Assembly: GCA_038212215.1 (NCBI GenBank)
Contig: JBBQUT010000008.1
Span: 94,365-158,364 of the forward strand
Reading direction: 5' to 3'
DNA: 64,000 nt
From: JALZAI01 sp038212215
GTDB lineage: Bacteria; Actinomycetota; Actinomycetes; Mycobacteriales; Jatrophihabitantaceae
The notes under the pieces were generated by a model. It was not told where the DNA came from. It worked only from the letters and a program-made list of their open reading frames with translations, and did not search any database. Of the stretch, positions 42,063 to 49,907 are shown in pieces (position 1 is the stretch's first letter; every line of letters begins with the position of its first letter). A program made the translations under genes and the position numbers.

Positions 42063-42914
42063 ATGAACCTGCGCTCCCGGCTCGGCAAGATCGTCTTTGA
42101 ACGCGTGGCGGGGGCCGAAGGGCCCGCCAAGCGCGAACGCATCCATTACACGCAGGGCGAGCGCTGGTTCGCCGACGACCGGCCCATCCGCATGGTGCAC
42201 GCCGACTCGTCGATGTTCATCGGCGGGCTGAGGGCGTTGCTGCTGCAGTCACTGCACCCGCTGGCGATGGCGGGTGTCGCCGGCCATTCCGGATACCGCG
42301 GCGATCCGTGGGGACGGCTGCAGCGCACCAGCTATTTTCTCGCGGTGACAACGTTCGGCCTCGCCGACGACGCGCAGCACGCCGTCGACAAGGTCAAGGC
42401 GGTACATGAGCGGGTGCATGGCAGGGCAGCTGACGGCCGGCGCTACGCTGCGTCCGACCCGCACCTGCTGCGCTGGGTGCACGTGGCCGAGGTCGACAGC
42501 TTTCTCAGCACCTACCAGCGCTACGGCACGACGCCGCTCGACGCAGCCGGACGCGACGGCTACGTCGCTGACACTGCAGTCGTTGCACGCGCGCTCGGCG
42601 TCGCGGACCCGCCGGAGACCGAGGCGCAACTCGACGCACAATTGGAGGCGTACCGTCGCGAGCTGGTGGGCACGCCCGAGGCGCGATCGGCCGCTCGCTT
42701 CGTGTTGCTACGCCCGCCGCTGCCGGCGATCGTCCGGGCACCGTACGCGGTGTTGGCGTCGGCGTCGGTCGCGTCACTGCCGGTCTGGGCCCGCTGGCCG
42801 CTACGCCTGCCCTACCTGCCGCTCACCGAGGCGACAGTGGTGCGCGCCGCGGGCGCCGGCATCGTCCGCACGCTGCGCTGGGTCATGACGCCACCGCAGG
42901 AGTCTGCGGCCTGA
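42063..42914 (+). CDS. MpaB-like oxygenase family protein (DUF2236)
   Basis: The 283-aa protein belongs to the DUF2236/latex-clearing-protein-like group of b-type haem enzymes. It shows RMVHADSSMFIGGLRALLLQ, SLHPLAMAGVAGHSGYRGDP and LLRWVHVAEVDSFLSTYQRY. The histidines in these segments are the likely haem or catalytic residues. Members are oxygenases, peroxidases or of unknown role in many actinomycetes. ATG 42063 is supported by the MNLRSRLGK start. It stands alone and is convergent with the pst remnant. Confidence 0.88.
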   Translation: MNLRSRLGKIVFERVAGAEGPAKRERIHYTQGERWFADDRPIRMVHADSSMFIGGLRALLLQSLHPLAMAGVAGHSGYRGDPWGRLQRTSYFLAVTTFGLADDAQHAVDKVKAVHERVHGRAADGRRYAASDPHLLRWVHVAEVDSFLSTYQRYGTTPLDAAGRDGYVADTAVVARALGVADPPETEAQLDAQLEAYRRELVGTPEARSAARFVLLRPPLPAIVRAPYAVLASASVASLPVWARWPLRLPYLPLTEATVVRAAGAGIVRTLRWVMTPPQESAA

Positions 42915-42947
42915 TCGGTTGTCCGGCCCGATAAGAACGGGAGCAGG

Positions 42948-43376
42948 TCAGCCGAAGCGACCGTTCACGTAGTCGGCGGTGCGCGGGTCGTGCGGCGCCT
43001 CGAAGAGCTGGCGGGTCGGGCCGGCCTCCACGATATGACCGGGCGTGTCATGCGTGGCGAGAAAGAACGCGCAACTGTCCGACACCCGCGCCGCCTGCTG
43101 CATGTTGTGCGTGACAATCACGATCGTGACCTGGCCGGCGAGTTCGGCCAGCGTGTCCTCGATGCGTCGCGTCGAGGTCGGATCCAGCGCCGAGCAAGGC
43201 TCGTCCATCAGCAGGACGTCAGGGCTTAGCGCGAGCGCCCGCGCGATGCACAAGCGCTGTTGCTGCCCGCCGGAAAGTACATAGGCATCATTGTCCAGAA
43301 ATACTCGCGGCGCAGCGATCGTTTCGAGGTTCCCGGTGTGCTCGCGCCTGTTGTCCGGGGTTTCGTGATAGCTCAT
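42948..43376 (-). pseudogene. pstB: PstB phosphate-transporter ATPase remnant, Walker A region missing
   Basis: The 142-aa frame contains the ABC signature LSGGQQQRLCIARALAL, Walker B VLLMDEPCSALDPTS and the H-loop IVTHNMQQAARVSD, all typical of PstB. The first 33 residues (MSYHETPDNRREHTG...) lead straight into LSGGQ, so about 140 residues holding Walker A and the Q-loop are absent. Without Walker A it cannot bind ATP normally. Start and stop are intact and it follows the sortase-like gene by 14 bases, so an internal in-frame deletion is likely. Confidence 0.82.
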
Positions 43377-43390
43377 TTACACACCATTTT

Positions 43391-44284
43391 CTACAAGACA
43401 TTCGGCAGGACGGTCGCGACGTTCTCATACACATTCCACAACACCGCGAGCGTGACCGGCGCAAGGCACAGGTACGTCGGCCACGGCGCCCAGCGTTGCA
43501 CTGCAAGGGTCCCGAGCACGGCAACTGCCAGCAGCACCTGACCCCACAGCATCAACGGCACCACAGCGGCGTTCGCGGCACCCTGCATGGCGCGCTCTTC
43601 AGCGGCGATGCCCGGCAGGCCGCCCGGCGAAGGCTGTGGATTCGATCGGAGGTCCGCGCTCACGGAGACGCTCGATGACGGCGCGAAAGCGGAATTCGCG
43701 GTAACCATAACCAGGCGATCGTTCGAGGTGGCCTTCGCCGGATGCGCTCCTGAACCGAACGAGGACACGACGTAGGCCGCCACGCCCCGCCCGGTGCGGA
43801 CGGTGATCCGGTCGCCGACCCGCAGCGCCGACAGGTTCGCGAACGGGGCACCGAACAGCGCGCGCCGGCCGTACACGACGCTGACGCCACCTTGCCCGGG
43901 CAGCGGGGTGTCGCGACGGTGTCCCGGGCCACGGGTGAGACTGCGGGCGTCGGTGCCCTCCACGATCACCACGTTGTGCAGCCCAAGAGCGGGAATGTCG
44001 AGGACCGAGATCGGGTCGCCCACCGGCGCCGGGCCGATCGGGACCACCGCCTGACCGAGATTGTGGGTGAACGTCTTGAACATCGTGTGCTGCGCGCGGG
44101 CTTCGGAGAGCCCACTCAACCCGAATAGGTAGCCGACGAATCCGAGAATCAGTAGGCCCGCGAGTAGCAGGCTCATGGTGACCACGCGCAGGCAGTGGGA
44201 AGCCGTCCGGCGCCCTGCACGCCTCGCCGAGGCAGCGGGGTGAGCAGACTCTGAGTGGTGCGTGACCGCCGGTGCGGTAGCCAC
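43391..44284 (-). CDS. Sortase-like membrane protein without the catalytic cysteine
   Basis: The 297-aa protein has a first membrane helix (SLLLAGLLILGFVGYLFGL), an extracytoplasmic sortase-type domain (ISVLDIPALGLHNVVIVEG, GHRRDTPLPGQGGVSVVYG, LSALRVGDRITVRTG) and two to three C-terminal helices. At the place of the sortase TLxTC cysteine the sequence reads VMVTANSAF, so it cannot act as a normal transpeptidase. GTG 44284 has CCGGAAG upstream. It lies between pstS-like and pstB-like remnants; related proteins without Cys may be a family of their own linked to phosphate-binding proteins. Confidence 0.78.
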   Translation of the reverse strand: MATAPAVTHHSESAHPAASARRAGRRTASHCLRVVTMSLLLAGLLILGFVGYLFGLSGLSEARAQHTMFKTFTHNLGQAVVPIGPAPVGDPISVLDIPALGLHNVVIVEGTDARSLTRGPGHRRDTPLPGQGGVSVVYGRRALFGAPFANLSALRVGDRITVRTGRGVAAYVVSSFGSGAHPAKATSNDRLVMVTANSAFAPSSSVSVSADLRSNPQPSPGGLPGIAAEERAMQGAANAAVVPLMLWGQVLLAVAVLGTLAVQRWAPWPTYLCLAPVTLAVLWNVYENVATVLPNVL

Positions 44285-44882
44285 CGGAACTTCCGGTGAC
44301 GGCGACGGGCACTGCGAAAATCTGGCCCGCGCTCGACGCCTGGGTGCCGCCCCCCGGGCTGAGCGTCTGCCCGGTCTCCGGGTCGATCTTGGGCGCAGTT
44401 CGCACCCCTCCCGCGGGCACGGTGCCCGCAGAGCCTGCTTGCTGCCCGCTTCCGCCTGCGCCCGAACCCGCCGAATTTCCTGCGGATCCACCGGACGCGC
44501 CGCCACGGGCCGCCCGACCGGTCACCCGTCCGCCGCCCGACCCGCCACGGCTGTTCGACCCGCTGCCAACCCCACAATTCAGTGCGGAACCAAACTTGTC
44601 GCATCTGGACGGGAACGGAGCTTGCTTGATCAAGTAGTTCACGCCGTTGTGATAGGTCGGGTTGTTGCAATTGTTCAGGCTGTTCAGATTCGGTGTCGCG
44701 ACGTGCCCGGGAATGAACGCGGTCTGCCGAAAGCCGCCGACGACGAGGTTCTTGGGTAACGGTGAATACCCCAATGCCGCAGCTACGTTGCGCGCCGGCG
44801 GCCACCACTTGTCCGCGATAGCTGCTACGACTAGCGTCACCGCCGTTCGCACAGTCGCGACGGCCACGCTCGTGTGCCGCAC
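44253..44882 (-). pseudogene. pstS: 5'-truncated, 3'-shifted PstS-type phosphate-binding protein remnant
   Basis: The frame from GTG 44882 contains AAALGYSPLPKNLVVGGF, IPGHVATPNLNSLNNCNNPT and QAPFPSRCDKFG. This is the C-terminal region of the large actinobacterial PstS-type proteins, followed by a Gly/Ser-rich linker and KIDPETGQTLSPG. The whole phosphate-binding N-terminal domain and signal peptide are missing. At the 3' side the frame runs without a stop through the sortase gene instead of ending in a membrane helix, which points to a further frameshift. Its 5' end is only 24 bases from the divergent secreted-protein start, so a deletion or rearrangement joint lies near 44850-44900. Confidence 0.75.
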
Positions 44883-44906
44883 GTGTGCGTGTCGGGGGGT
44901 TCGGTC

Positions 44907-46685
44907 ATGACCATGTCCTGCTCGCGCAACGGCAAGGTGTTTCTCGCCGCAGCCGCACTGGTCGCAATTCAGTTGACTACGGTCGGCAGCGCGTCAGCGG
45001 CTCCGGCGTCTGCGGCAGACGTGACGTTCCGGTCTGTGCCGCTCACCGCGCCCCTGGTCGCGCACCACACCGTCGACCAGCGCGCGCCAGCGCTGGCGCA
45101 GACCCAGGCGGCAACGCGCGCGAGCAACTCCGTGCGTGACGTGCCCCTGCTCCGTCCCAAGTCCGCGGCGGTAACCGGTTCGGCGGCGTCGGGGGTCGAC
45201 CGCGCTCCGTCCACCACAGTGGCGGAAATGCGGGCGACCAAGGCGGCGAGTTTCGCCGGGATGCAGTCATCCAGGTCGATCTGCCCGTACTTCGGCACCG
45301 GATGCAACCCGCCGGACATGGCCCTGGCCGCGTCGCCTGACTGGGTACTTCAGGGCGTCAACAGCTCATTCGAGGTGCGAGACACCCAGGGTATCCGTCA
45401 GCCGGGTTGGCCTCGCAACGCGCAGACCTTCTTCGGCATCCCCAACGAGCCCGGCAACTGTGACCCGGCTTCGGGCAACCAGCCGTTCCTGTCCGACCCG
45501 CGCGCTTTCTACGACCCGGTCGACAAGCGGTTCTGGGCGGCGTCGCTGCAGGTCGAGAGTGCTTTCGGGCTCTCACCGAACTGCCCCTTCCTCAGCGTCT
45601 ATTACGTTGCCGTTAGCCAGACCGCAGATCCGCGGGGAACCTGGAACGTGTACGAGTTCGACATGTCAGCCGGTCAGGGGCCCGCCGCCGACTTCACCCA
45701 GGTCGGTTTCAACGACGACGCGGTGTACTTCTCGGCGAACATGTTCAACCGCGGCGGCACCGCATACCGCTACGCGGAGTTGTTCGAGGCGAACAAGCAA
45801 CTGATGGAACAAGGTTCCGGCGCCTTCACCGCGTCGGGATTCCGCTCGCTCTCGGCGACCGGACCGGGTGCGAGATCCCTTGCCGATACCGTGCAACCGG
45901 TGCTGACGATGAGCTCCGGCGCATCCGGTGAGTACTTCGTCGACACCTTTAACGGGCTCGACCCGGTCACCGGGAACTCGTGCCTGAACAAGGCACATAA
46001 GTGCTCAGGCCTTGCCCTGTGGTCGATGCAGAACCCGATAGCGCACGACAGCGGGGGTCCGTCGCCCACGCTGAGCGCGAGCTATGTGCCGACCAAGCCG
46101 TACGTGTTCCCGCGGCCCGCGAGTCAGCCGAGTTGCACGCAATGCATCGACTCGTCCGATCTGCGTATCGGCGGCACGCCCGTCTTCCGCGACGGGACGG
46201 TGTATGCGGCCTGGGAGACAGCGATCAACAACGGCACGCAGGTCGTTCCCGGCATCGAGTACGCCCAAGTCAACGCCGCAACTCCCGCGGAATCGACGAG
46301 CAGCTACTACTTCAGCGACGCCGACAATGCGGTGACCTACCCGGTCGTCATGCCCGACGGTGCGGGGCGGGTCGTGATGCTCTATGACCGAATGGGATCG
46401 ACGGTGAATCCGCAGACCCGCTTCATCACGACAAGCACGGCAGCCGGCAGTTTCACCGGCGCAGGCCACCTGCTCAAGGCCGGCGAGGCTTCCTACCGGC
46501 CGGGAGTGTGCGGCACTGCCGTATTGCCGGTCTGCCGATGGGGTGACTTCTCCGCGGCGTCCAGCGACAGCACCGGCAGTGTCTGGGTCGCGGGCCAGTA
46601 CGCGAACGCCAACGTCGGCCCGAGCACGGACCCCGATTTCAGCAGCCGCAACTGGGGCACCTGGATCAGTAACATCGTGCACTGA
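44907..46685 (+). CDS. Secreted protein of unknown function
   Basis: The 592-aa product has a clear Sec signal peptide (basic start, then VFLAAAALVAIQLTTVGSASA, cleavage near AxA). An Ala/Thr-rich stretch of about 90 residues follows, then a domain rich in aromatic residues, Asn and Gly with repeated short beta-strand patterns (DKRFWAASLQ, GEYFVDTFNGLD, DGTVYAAWETA, VVMLYDRMGS, GSVWVAGQY). This suggests a beta-propeller. Cysteine pairs such as CPYFGTGC and CTQC fit disulfide bonds outside the cell. No catalytic motif is recognised. ATG 44907 follows GGGGGG. A strong hairpin follows the stop. Confidence 0.82.
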   Translation: MTMSCSRNGKVFLAAAALVAIQLTTVGSASAAPASAADVTFRSVPLTAPLVAHHTVDQRAPALAQTQAATRASNSVRDVPLLRPKSAAVTGSAASGVDRAPSTTVAEMRATKAASFAGMQSSRSICPYFGTGCNPPDMALAASPDWVLQGVNSSFEVRDTQGIRQPGWPRNAQTFFGIPNEPGNCDPASGNQPFLSDPRAFYDPVDKRFWAASLQVESAFGLSPNCPFLSVYYVAVSQTADPRGTWNVYEFDMSAGQGPAADFTQVGFNDDAVYFSANMFNRGGTAYRYAELFEANKQLMEQGSGAFTASGFRSLSATGPGARSLADTVQPVLTMSSGASGEYFVDTFNGLDPVTGNSCLNKAHKCSGLALWSMQNPIAHDSGGPSPTLSASYVPTKPYVFPRPASQPSCTQCIDSSDLRIGGTPVFRDGTVYAAWETAINNGTQVVPGIEYAQVNAATPAESTSSYYFSDADNAVTYPVVMPDGAGRVVMLYDRMGSTVNPQTRFITTSTAAGSFTGAGHLLKAGEASYRPGVCGTAVLPVCRWGDFSAASSDSTGSVWVAGQYANANVGPSTDPDFSSRNWGTWISNIVH

Positions 46686-46698
46686 CGGACGCGGGTAG

Positions 46699-46723
46699 CC
46701 TCGCGGACGTGCGGTCCGCGAGG
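46699..46723 (+). terminator. Ten-base-pair hairpin between the secreted protein and the M20 gene
   Basis: CCTCGCGGAC (46699-46708) pairs perfectly with GTCCGCGAGG (46714-46723) around a five-base loop. It starts 14 bases after the secreted-protein stop, so it could terminate that transcript. Its 3' arm includes GAGG, the best ribosome binding site for the ATG at 46731, so in a read-through transcript it could hide that site. Confidence 0.6.
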
Positions 46724-46730
46724 TCAGCCG

Positions 46731-47870
46731 ATGGCTGACGAAATTGCTGCAGGGATGACCGCGCGTCTGGCCGCGATGATCGCCGACGTCGGCGAACTGG
46801 TGCGGTGCGAGTCGCCGTCCGCGGACCTCGCGGCCTGCGCGGCGGGTGCCGATCTCGTCGCAGCGATGGGCAGGCGTTATCTCGGCGCTGCCGCCGAGCG
46901 CATCGTCGTCGACGGCCGAACCCATCTGCGCTGGCGCCTCGGCCGGCCGGACGGACCACGTCGGGTGCTGCTGCTCGCTCACCTCGACACCGTCTGGCCG
47001 AAGGGCTCACTCCGCGATCACCCGTGGCAAGTGCTTGCCACGGCAGGTGGGCCGGTACTGCGCGGGCCGGGTTGCTTCGACATGAAAGCGGGTCTGGTCC
47101 AGCTGTTCCACGCCCTCGCCGTCCTGCCTGATCCGGCGGATGTCACCGTGCTGGTGACCGCGGACGAGGAGATCGGCTCGCCATCGTCGCGGGCGCTGAT
47201 CGAGGACGAGGCACACGGGTGCGTCGCGGCCCTGGTGCTGGAAGCGAGCGCCGACGGCGGGTCGCTCAAGAGCGGGCGAAAGGGCGCCTCCCTCTATGAA
47301 ATCGACATTCGAGGGCGCGCTGCGCACGCCGGACTGGAACCCGAACGTGGTGTGAACGCCGGAATCGAACTCGCGAAGCAGGTGCTCCGCGTCGCCGCCC
47401 TCGGCAACGAGGACGACGGGACGACGGTCACGCCCACCGCACAATGGGCTGGCACGACTGGCAATACCGTGCCCGCAGCAGGTCGGCTCAGCGTCGATGT
47501 CCGGGCGCGGACCCGAGCTGCCCAGGAGTCGATCGACCGGGCGATCCGCGCGACGGTACCGAGCGTGCCCGGAGCACAGGTCAGCGTGCACGGCGGCATC
47601 AACCGGCCACCGCTCGAGGCGTCGTCGTCGGCGGCACTTGTCGAGTTGGCACAACGCTTGCACGCCAACCTCGGTTTCGGCGCGCTGACCGATACTGCTG
47701 TCGGCGGCGCGTCCGACGGAAACTTCACCGCCGGCGTCGGCACACCGACCCTCGACGGGCTGGGTGCCGTCGGCGGCGGCGCGCACGCCGACGACGAACA
47801 CGTGCTCGCTGCATTTCTGCCACAACGCGCCGCGCTGCTCGCCGCACTCGTCCGCGAGCTCACCCGATGA
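46731..47870 (+). CDS. M20 family metallopeptidase, probable N-acyl-L-amino acid deacylase
   Basis: The 379-aa enzyme has the M20 di-zinc motifs LLLAHLDTVWP, GPGCFDMKAG (metal-bridging Asp), TADEEIGSPSS (catalytic Glu-Glu) and the dimerisation domain with GRAAHAG, plus GGGAHADDEHV at the C-terminus. It resembles the carboxypeptidase G2/ArgE branch. ATG 46731 is used. Its stop overlaps the GNAT gene, and that gene overlaps the racemase, so the three act together. In the Geobacillus scheme an M20 enzyme removes the succinyl group from N-succinyl-L-amino acids; the same step is inferred here. Confidence 0.9.
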   Translation: MADEIAAGMTARLAAMIADVGELVRCESPSADLAACAAGADLVAAMGRRYLGAAAERIVVDGRTHLRWRLGRPDGPRRVLLLAHLDTVWPKGSLRDHPWQVLATAGGPVLRGPGCFDMKAGLVQLFHALAVLPDPADVTVLVTADEEIGSPSSRALIEDEAHGCVAALVLEASADGGSLKSGRKGASLYEIDIRGRAAHAGLEPERGVNAGIELAKQVLRVAALGNEDDGTTVTPTAQWAGTTGNTVPAAGRLSVDVRARTRAAQESIDRAIRATVPSVPGAQVSVHGGINRPPLEASSSAALVELAQRLHANLGFGALTDTAVGGASDGNFTAGVGTPTLDGLGAVGGGAHADDEHVLAAFLPQRAALLAALVRELTR

Positions 47871-48745
47871 CCGACGACGCACGCAAGCTCGCCGCAGAGG
47901 CGGCAGCTCGTTCCGGAGTGCGCATCGAACTCGCCCGCGAACTCGACACGTTGCAGGCGGCATGCAACGTCATCGAGTCCATTTGGCGTTCGCCACCCGA
48001 TGACCCGCCGATGACACCGGGATTGTTACGCGCGTTGACGCATGCCGGCAACTATTGCGCACTCGCGTGGGACGGTGTCGAGCCGATCGGTGTGTGCGTC
48101 GGATTCCTGGGCGCCGATCCCGCGCATGTGTTGCATTCCCACATTGCCGGCGTCACGGCGTCTGCAGCCGGAAGGCATGTCGGCCGCGCGCTCAAACTCG
48201 ACCAGCGCGCGTGGGCGCTCGAACACGGCATCGACGCGATCAACTGGACGTTCGACCCGCTCGTGCGGCGCAACGCCTACTTCAACGCGGCGCGCCTGGG
48301 GGCGTTACCGACCCGCTACCTCGTCGACTTCTACGGTGAGATGAGCGACGCCATCAACCTTGGCCATCCCAGCGATCGGCTCGACGTGCTGTGGCGACTG
48401 GATGATCCACACGTTGTCGACATCTGCGCCGGACGGGCGCGCGCCGGCTCGCTTGAGGCATTGGTGGCCGACGGAGCGAGCGTCGTTCTCGCCGACGATC
48501 ATGACCTGCCGATCCGCGCATATCCGGAAACGGCAACCCTTGTGCGGTTGGTGCAGGTGCCCCGCGACATCGAGTCGATGCGCGCCGACGCGCCAGATCT
48601 TGCGCGGCAGTGGCGTCTCGAGGTGCGCAGCGCGCTTGGCAGCCTGCTGAACGAAGGCTGGCACGTAACCGACGTCCTGCGCTCGGGGCACTACGTGCTT
48701 CGACGCGATGTGATCGGCGACCATTTGGAGAGGCGTGCCGGATGA
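47867..48745 (+). CDS. GNAT-like acyltransferase (COG3375 type), probable amino-acid N-succinyltransferase
   Basis: The 292-aa protein resembles the predicted GNAT acyltransferases annotated as COG3375. The part LAWDGVEPIGVCVGFLGAD, with HIAGVTASAAGRHVGRALKL (acetyl-CoA-site like) and INWTFDPLVRRNAYFNAARL, is characteristic. Genes of this type sit next to N-succinylamino-acid racemase in several bacteria, where the product succinylates D-amino acids from succinyl-CoA. Here it overlaps the M20 gene before it and the racemase after it by four bases each. Confidence 0.85.
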   Translation: MTDDARKLAAEAAARSGVRIELARELDTLQAACNVIESIWRSPPDDPPMTPGLLRALTHAGNYCALAWDGVEPIGVCVGFLGADPAHVLHSHIAGVTASAAGRHVGRALKLDQRAWALEHGIDAINWTFDPLVRRNAYFNAARLGALPTRYLVDFYGEMSDAINLGHPSDRLDVLWRLDDPHVVDICAGRARAGSLEALVADGASVVLADDHDLPIRAYPETATLVRLVQVPRDIESMRADAPDLARQWRLEVRSALGSLLNEGWHVTDVLRSGHYVLRRDVIGDHLERRAG

Positions 48746-49869
48746 AGCTCGAAGGTGTCGAGATGCATCGCATTGCCATGCCGCTACGAGCGCCGTTCGA
48801 GACCTCGTTCGGCGCACAGCACACCCGTGACGCGATCTTGTTGCGTGTGATCACCGATGGCAGCGAAGGATGGGGCGAGTGTGTCGCGATGTCGGCACCC
48901 GTGTATTCCGAGGAGTTCAATGATGCTGCGGCCATCGTCCTGCGCGATTGCTTGATCCCGGCGCTCGCGGCCGCACCGGAGCTCACCGCAGCGCGCGTCG
49001 CCGGGTTGCTGCACCGGTTCAAGGGTCAGCGGATGGCAAAGGCCGCGCTGGAGATGGCGGTGCTCGACGCCGAACTGCGCGCAGCCGGTATGTCGTTCGG
49101 CAGCTATCTCGGCAGCGTCCACGACACGATCGCGCCGGGCGTGTCGATCGGCATCCAGCGTGACGTAGCGTCCCTCCTGCGCGACGTCGAGGGCTACCTG
49201 GCCGAGGGCTACGCGCGGATCAAGTTGAAGATCAAGCCAGGCTGGGACGTCGCCCCGGTGCGCGCGGTGCGCGAGCGCTTCGGCGACGACCTCCTGCTAC
49301 AGGTCGACGCGAACGCCGCGTACTCACTCGCCGACGCGCAGCACCTCGCGCGCCTGGATCCCTTCGGGCTGCTGCTGATCGAGCAACCGCTCGCCGAGGA
49401 CGATCTCACCGAACACGCCGCACTCGCCCGCCTCGTCCGCACACCCGTCTGCCTGGACGAATCGATCGTCAGCGCGAAAGCGGCTGCTGACGCGATCGCA
49501 CTCGGATCCTGCTCGGTGGTCAACGTAAAACCCGGTCGCGTCGGCGGTTACCTCGAGGCGCGGCGCGTGCACGACGTGTGCCGCGCACACGGCATCGCAG
49601 TCTGGTGCGGTGGGATGCTCGAAACCGGTCTCGGACGTGCGGCCAACCTCGCACTTGCCGCGCTACCTGGCTTTGTATTGCCCGGCGACATCTCCGCATC
49701 GGAACGGTTCTACGCGCAGGACATCACCGAAGCCTTCGTGCTGGTGGACGGGCAGATCACGGTACCGACGGGTCCCGGGCTCGGCGTGGACGTGCTGGCG
49801 GACGTACTGGCCGAGGTCAGTCGGAGCCGTGAATGGGTCGCGACCAGTTCAGGTACGCGACGGCGATGA
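48742..49869 (+). CDS. N-succinylamino-acid racemase / o-succinylbenzoate synthase family (enolase superfamily)
   Basis: The 375-aa protein has every active-site residue of the family at the numbering used for the Amycolatopsis enzyme: Lys161-x-Lys163 in IKLKIKPG, Asp189 in QVDANAAY, Glu214 in IEQPLAEDD, Asp239 in CLDESIVS and Lys263 in VNVKPGRVGG. Lys163 and Lys263 are the acid/base pair; the three acids bind Mg2+. The enzyme could make o-succinylbenzoate for menaquinone or racemise N-succinylamino acids. Neighbours (deacylase, acyltransferase) and absence of men genes favour the racemase. ATG 48742 overlaps the GNAT stop. Confidence 0.92.
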   Translation: MKLEGVEMHRIAMPLRAPFETSFGAQHTRDAILLRVITDGSEGWGECVAMSAPVYSEEFNDAAAIVLRDCLIPALAAAPELTAARVAGLLHRFKGQRMAKAALEMAVLDAELRAAGMSFGSYLGSVHDTIAPGVSIGIQRDVASLLRDVEGYLAEGYARIKLKIKPGWDVAPVRAVRERFGDDLLLQVDANAAYSLADAQHLARLDPFGLLLIEQPLAEDDLTEHAALARLVRTPVCLDESIVSAKAAADAIALGSCSVVNVKPGRVGGYLEARRVHDVCRAHGIAVWCGGMLETGLGRAANLALAALPGFVLPGDISASERFYAQDITEAFVLVDGQITVPTGPGLGVDVLADVLAEVSRSREWVATSSGTRRR

Positions 49870-49907
49870 GGTTCCGGTCGAATGAAGCGCGGGTCGCGCC
49901 GGTCAAC

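Noticed and set aside
42948..43376. Functional PstB ATPase
   Set aside because: Walker A and the Q-loop are missing, so ATP binding is not expected.
43599..44252. Continuation of the pstS-like frame through the sortase gene
   Set aside because: The frame stays open but its product there is out-of-frame sequence; the sortase frame has the homology and the ribosome binding site.
48742..49869. MenC of menaquinone synthesis
   Set aside because: The active site would allow it, but no other men gene is present and the flanking deacylase and acyltransferase fit amino-acid racemisation better.
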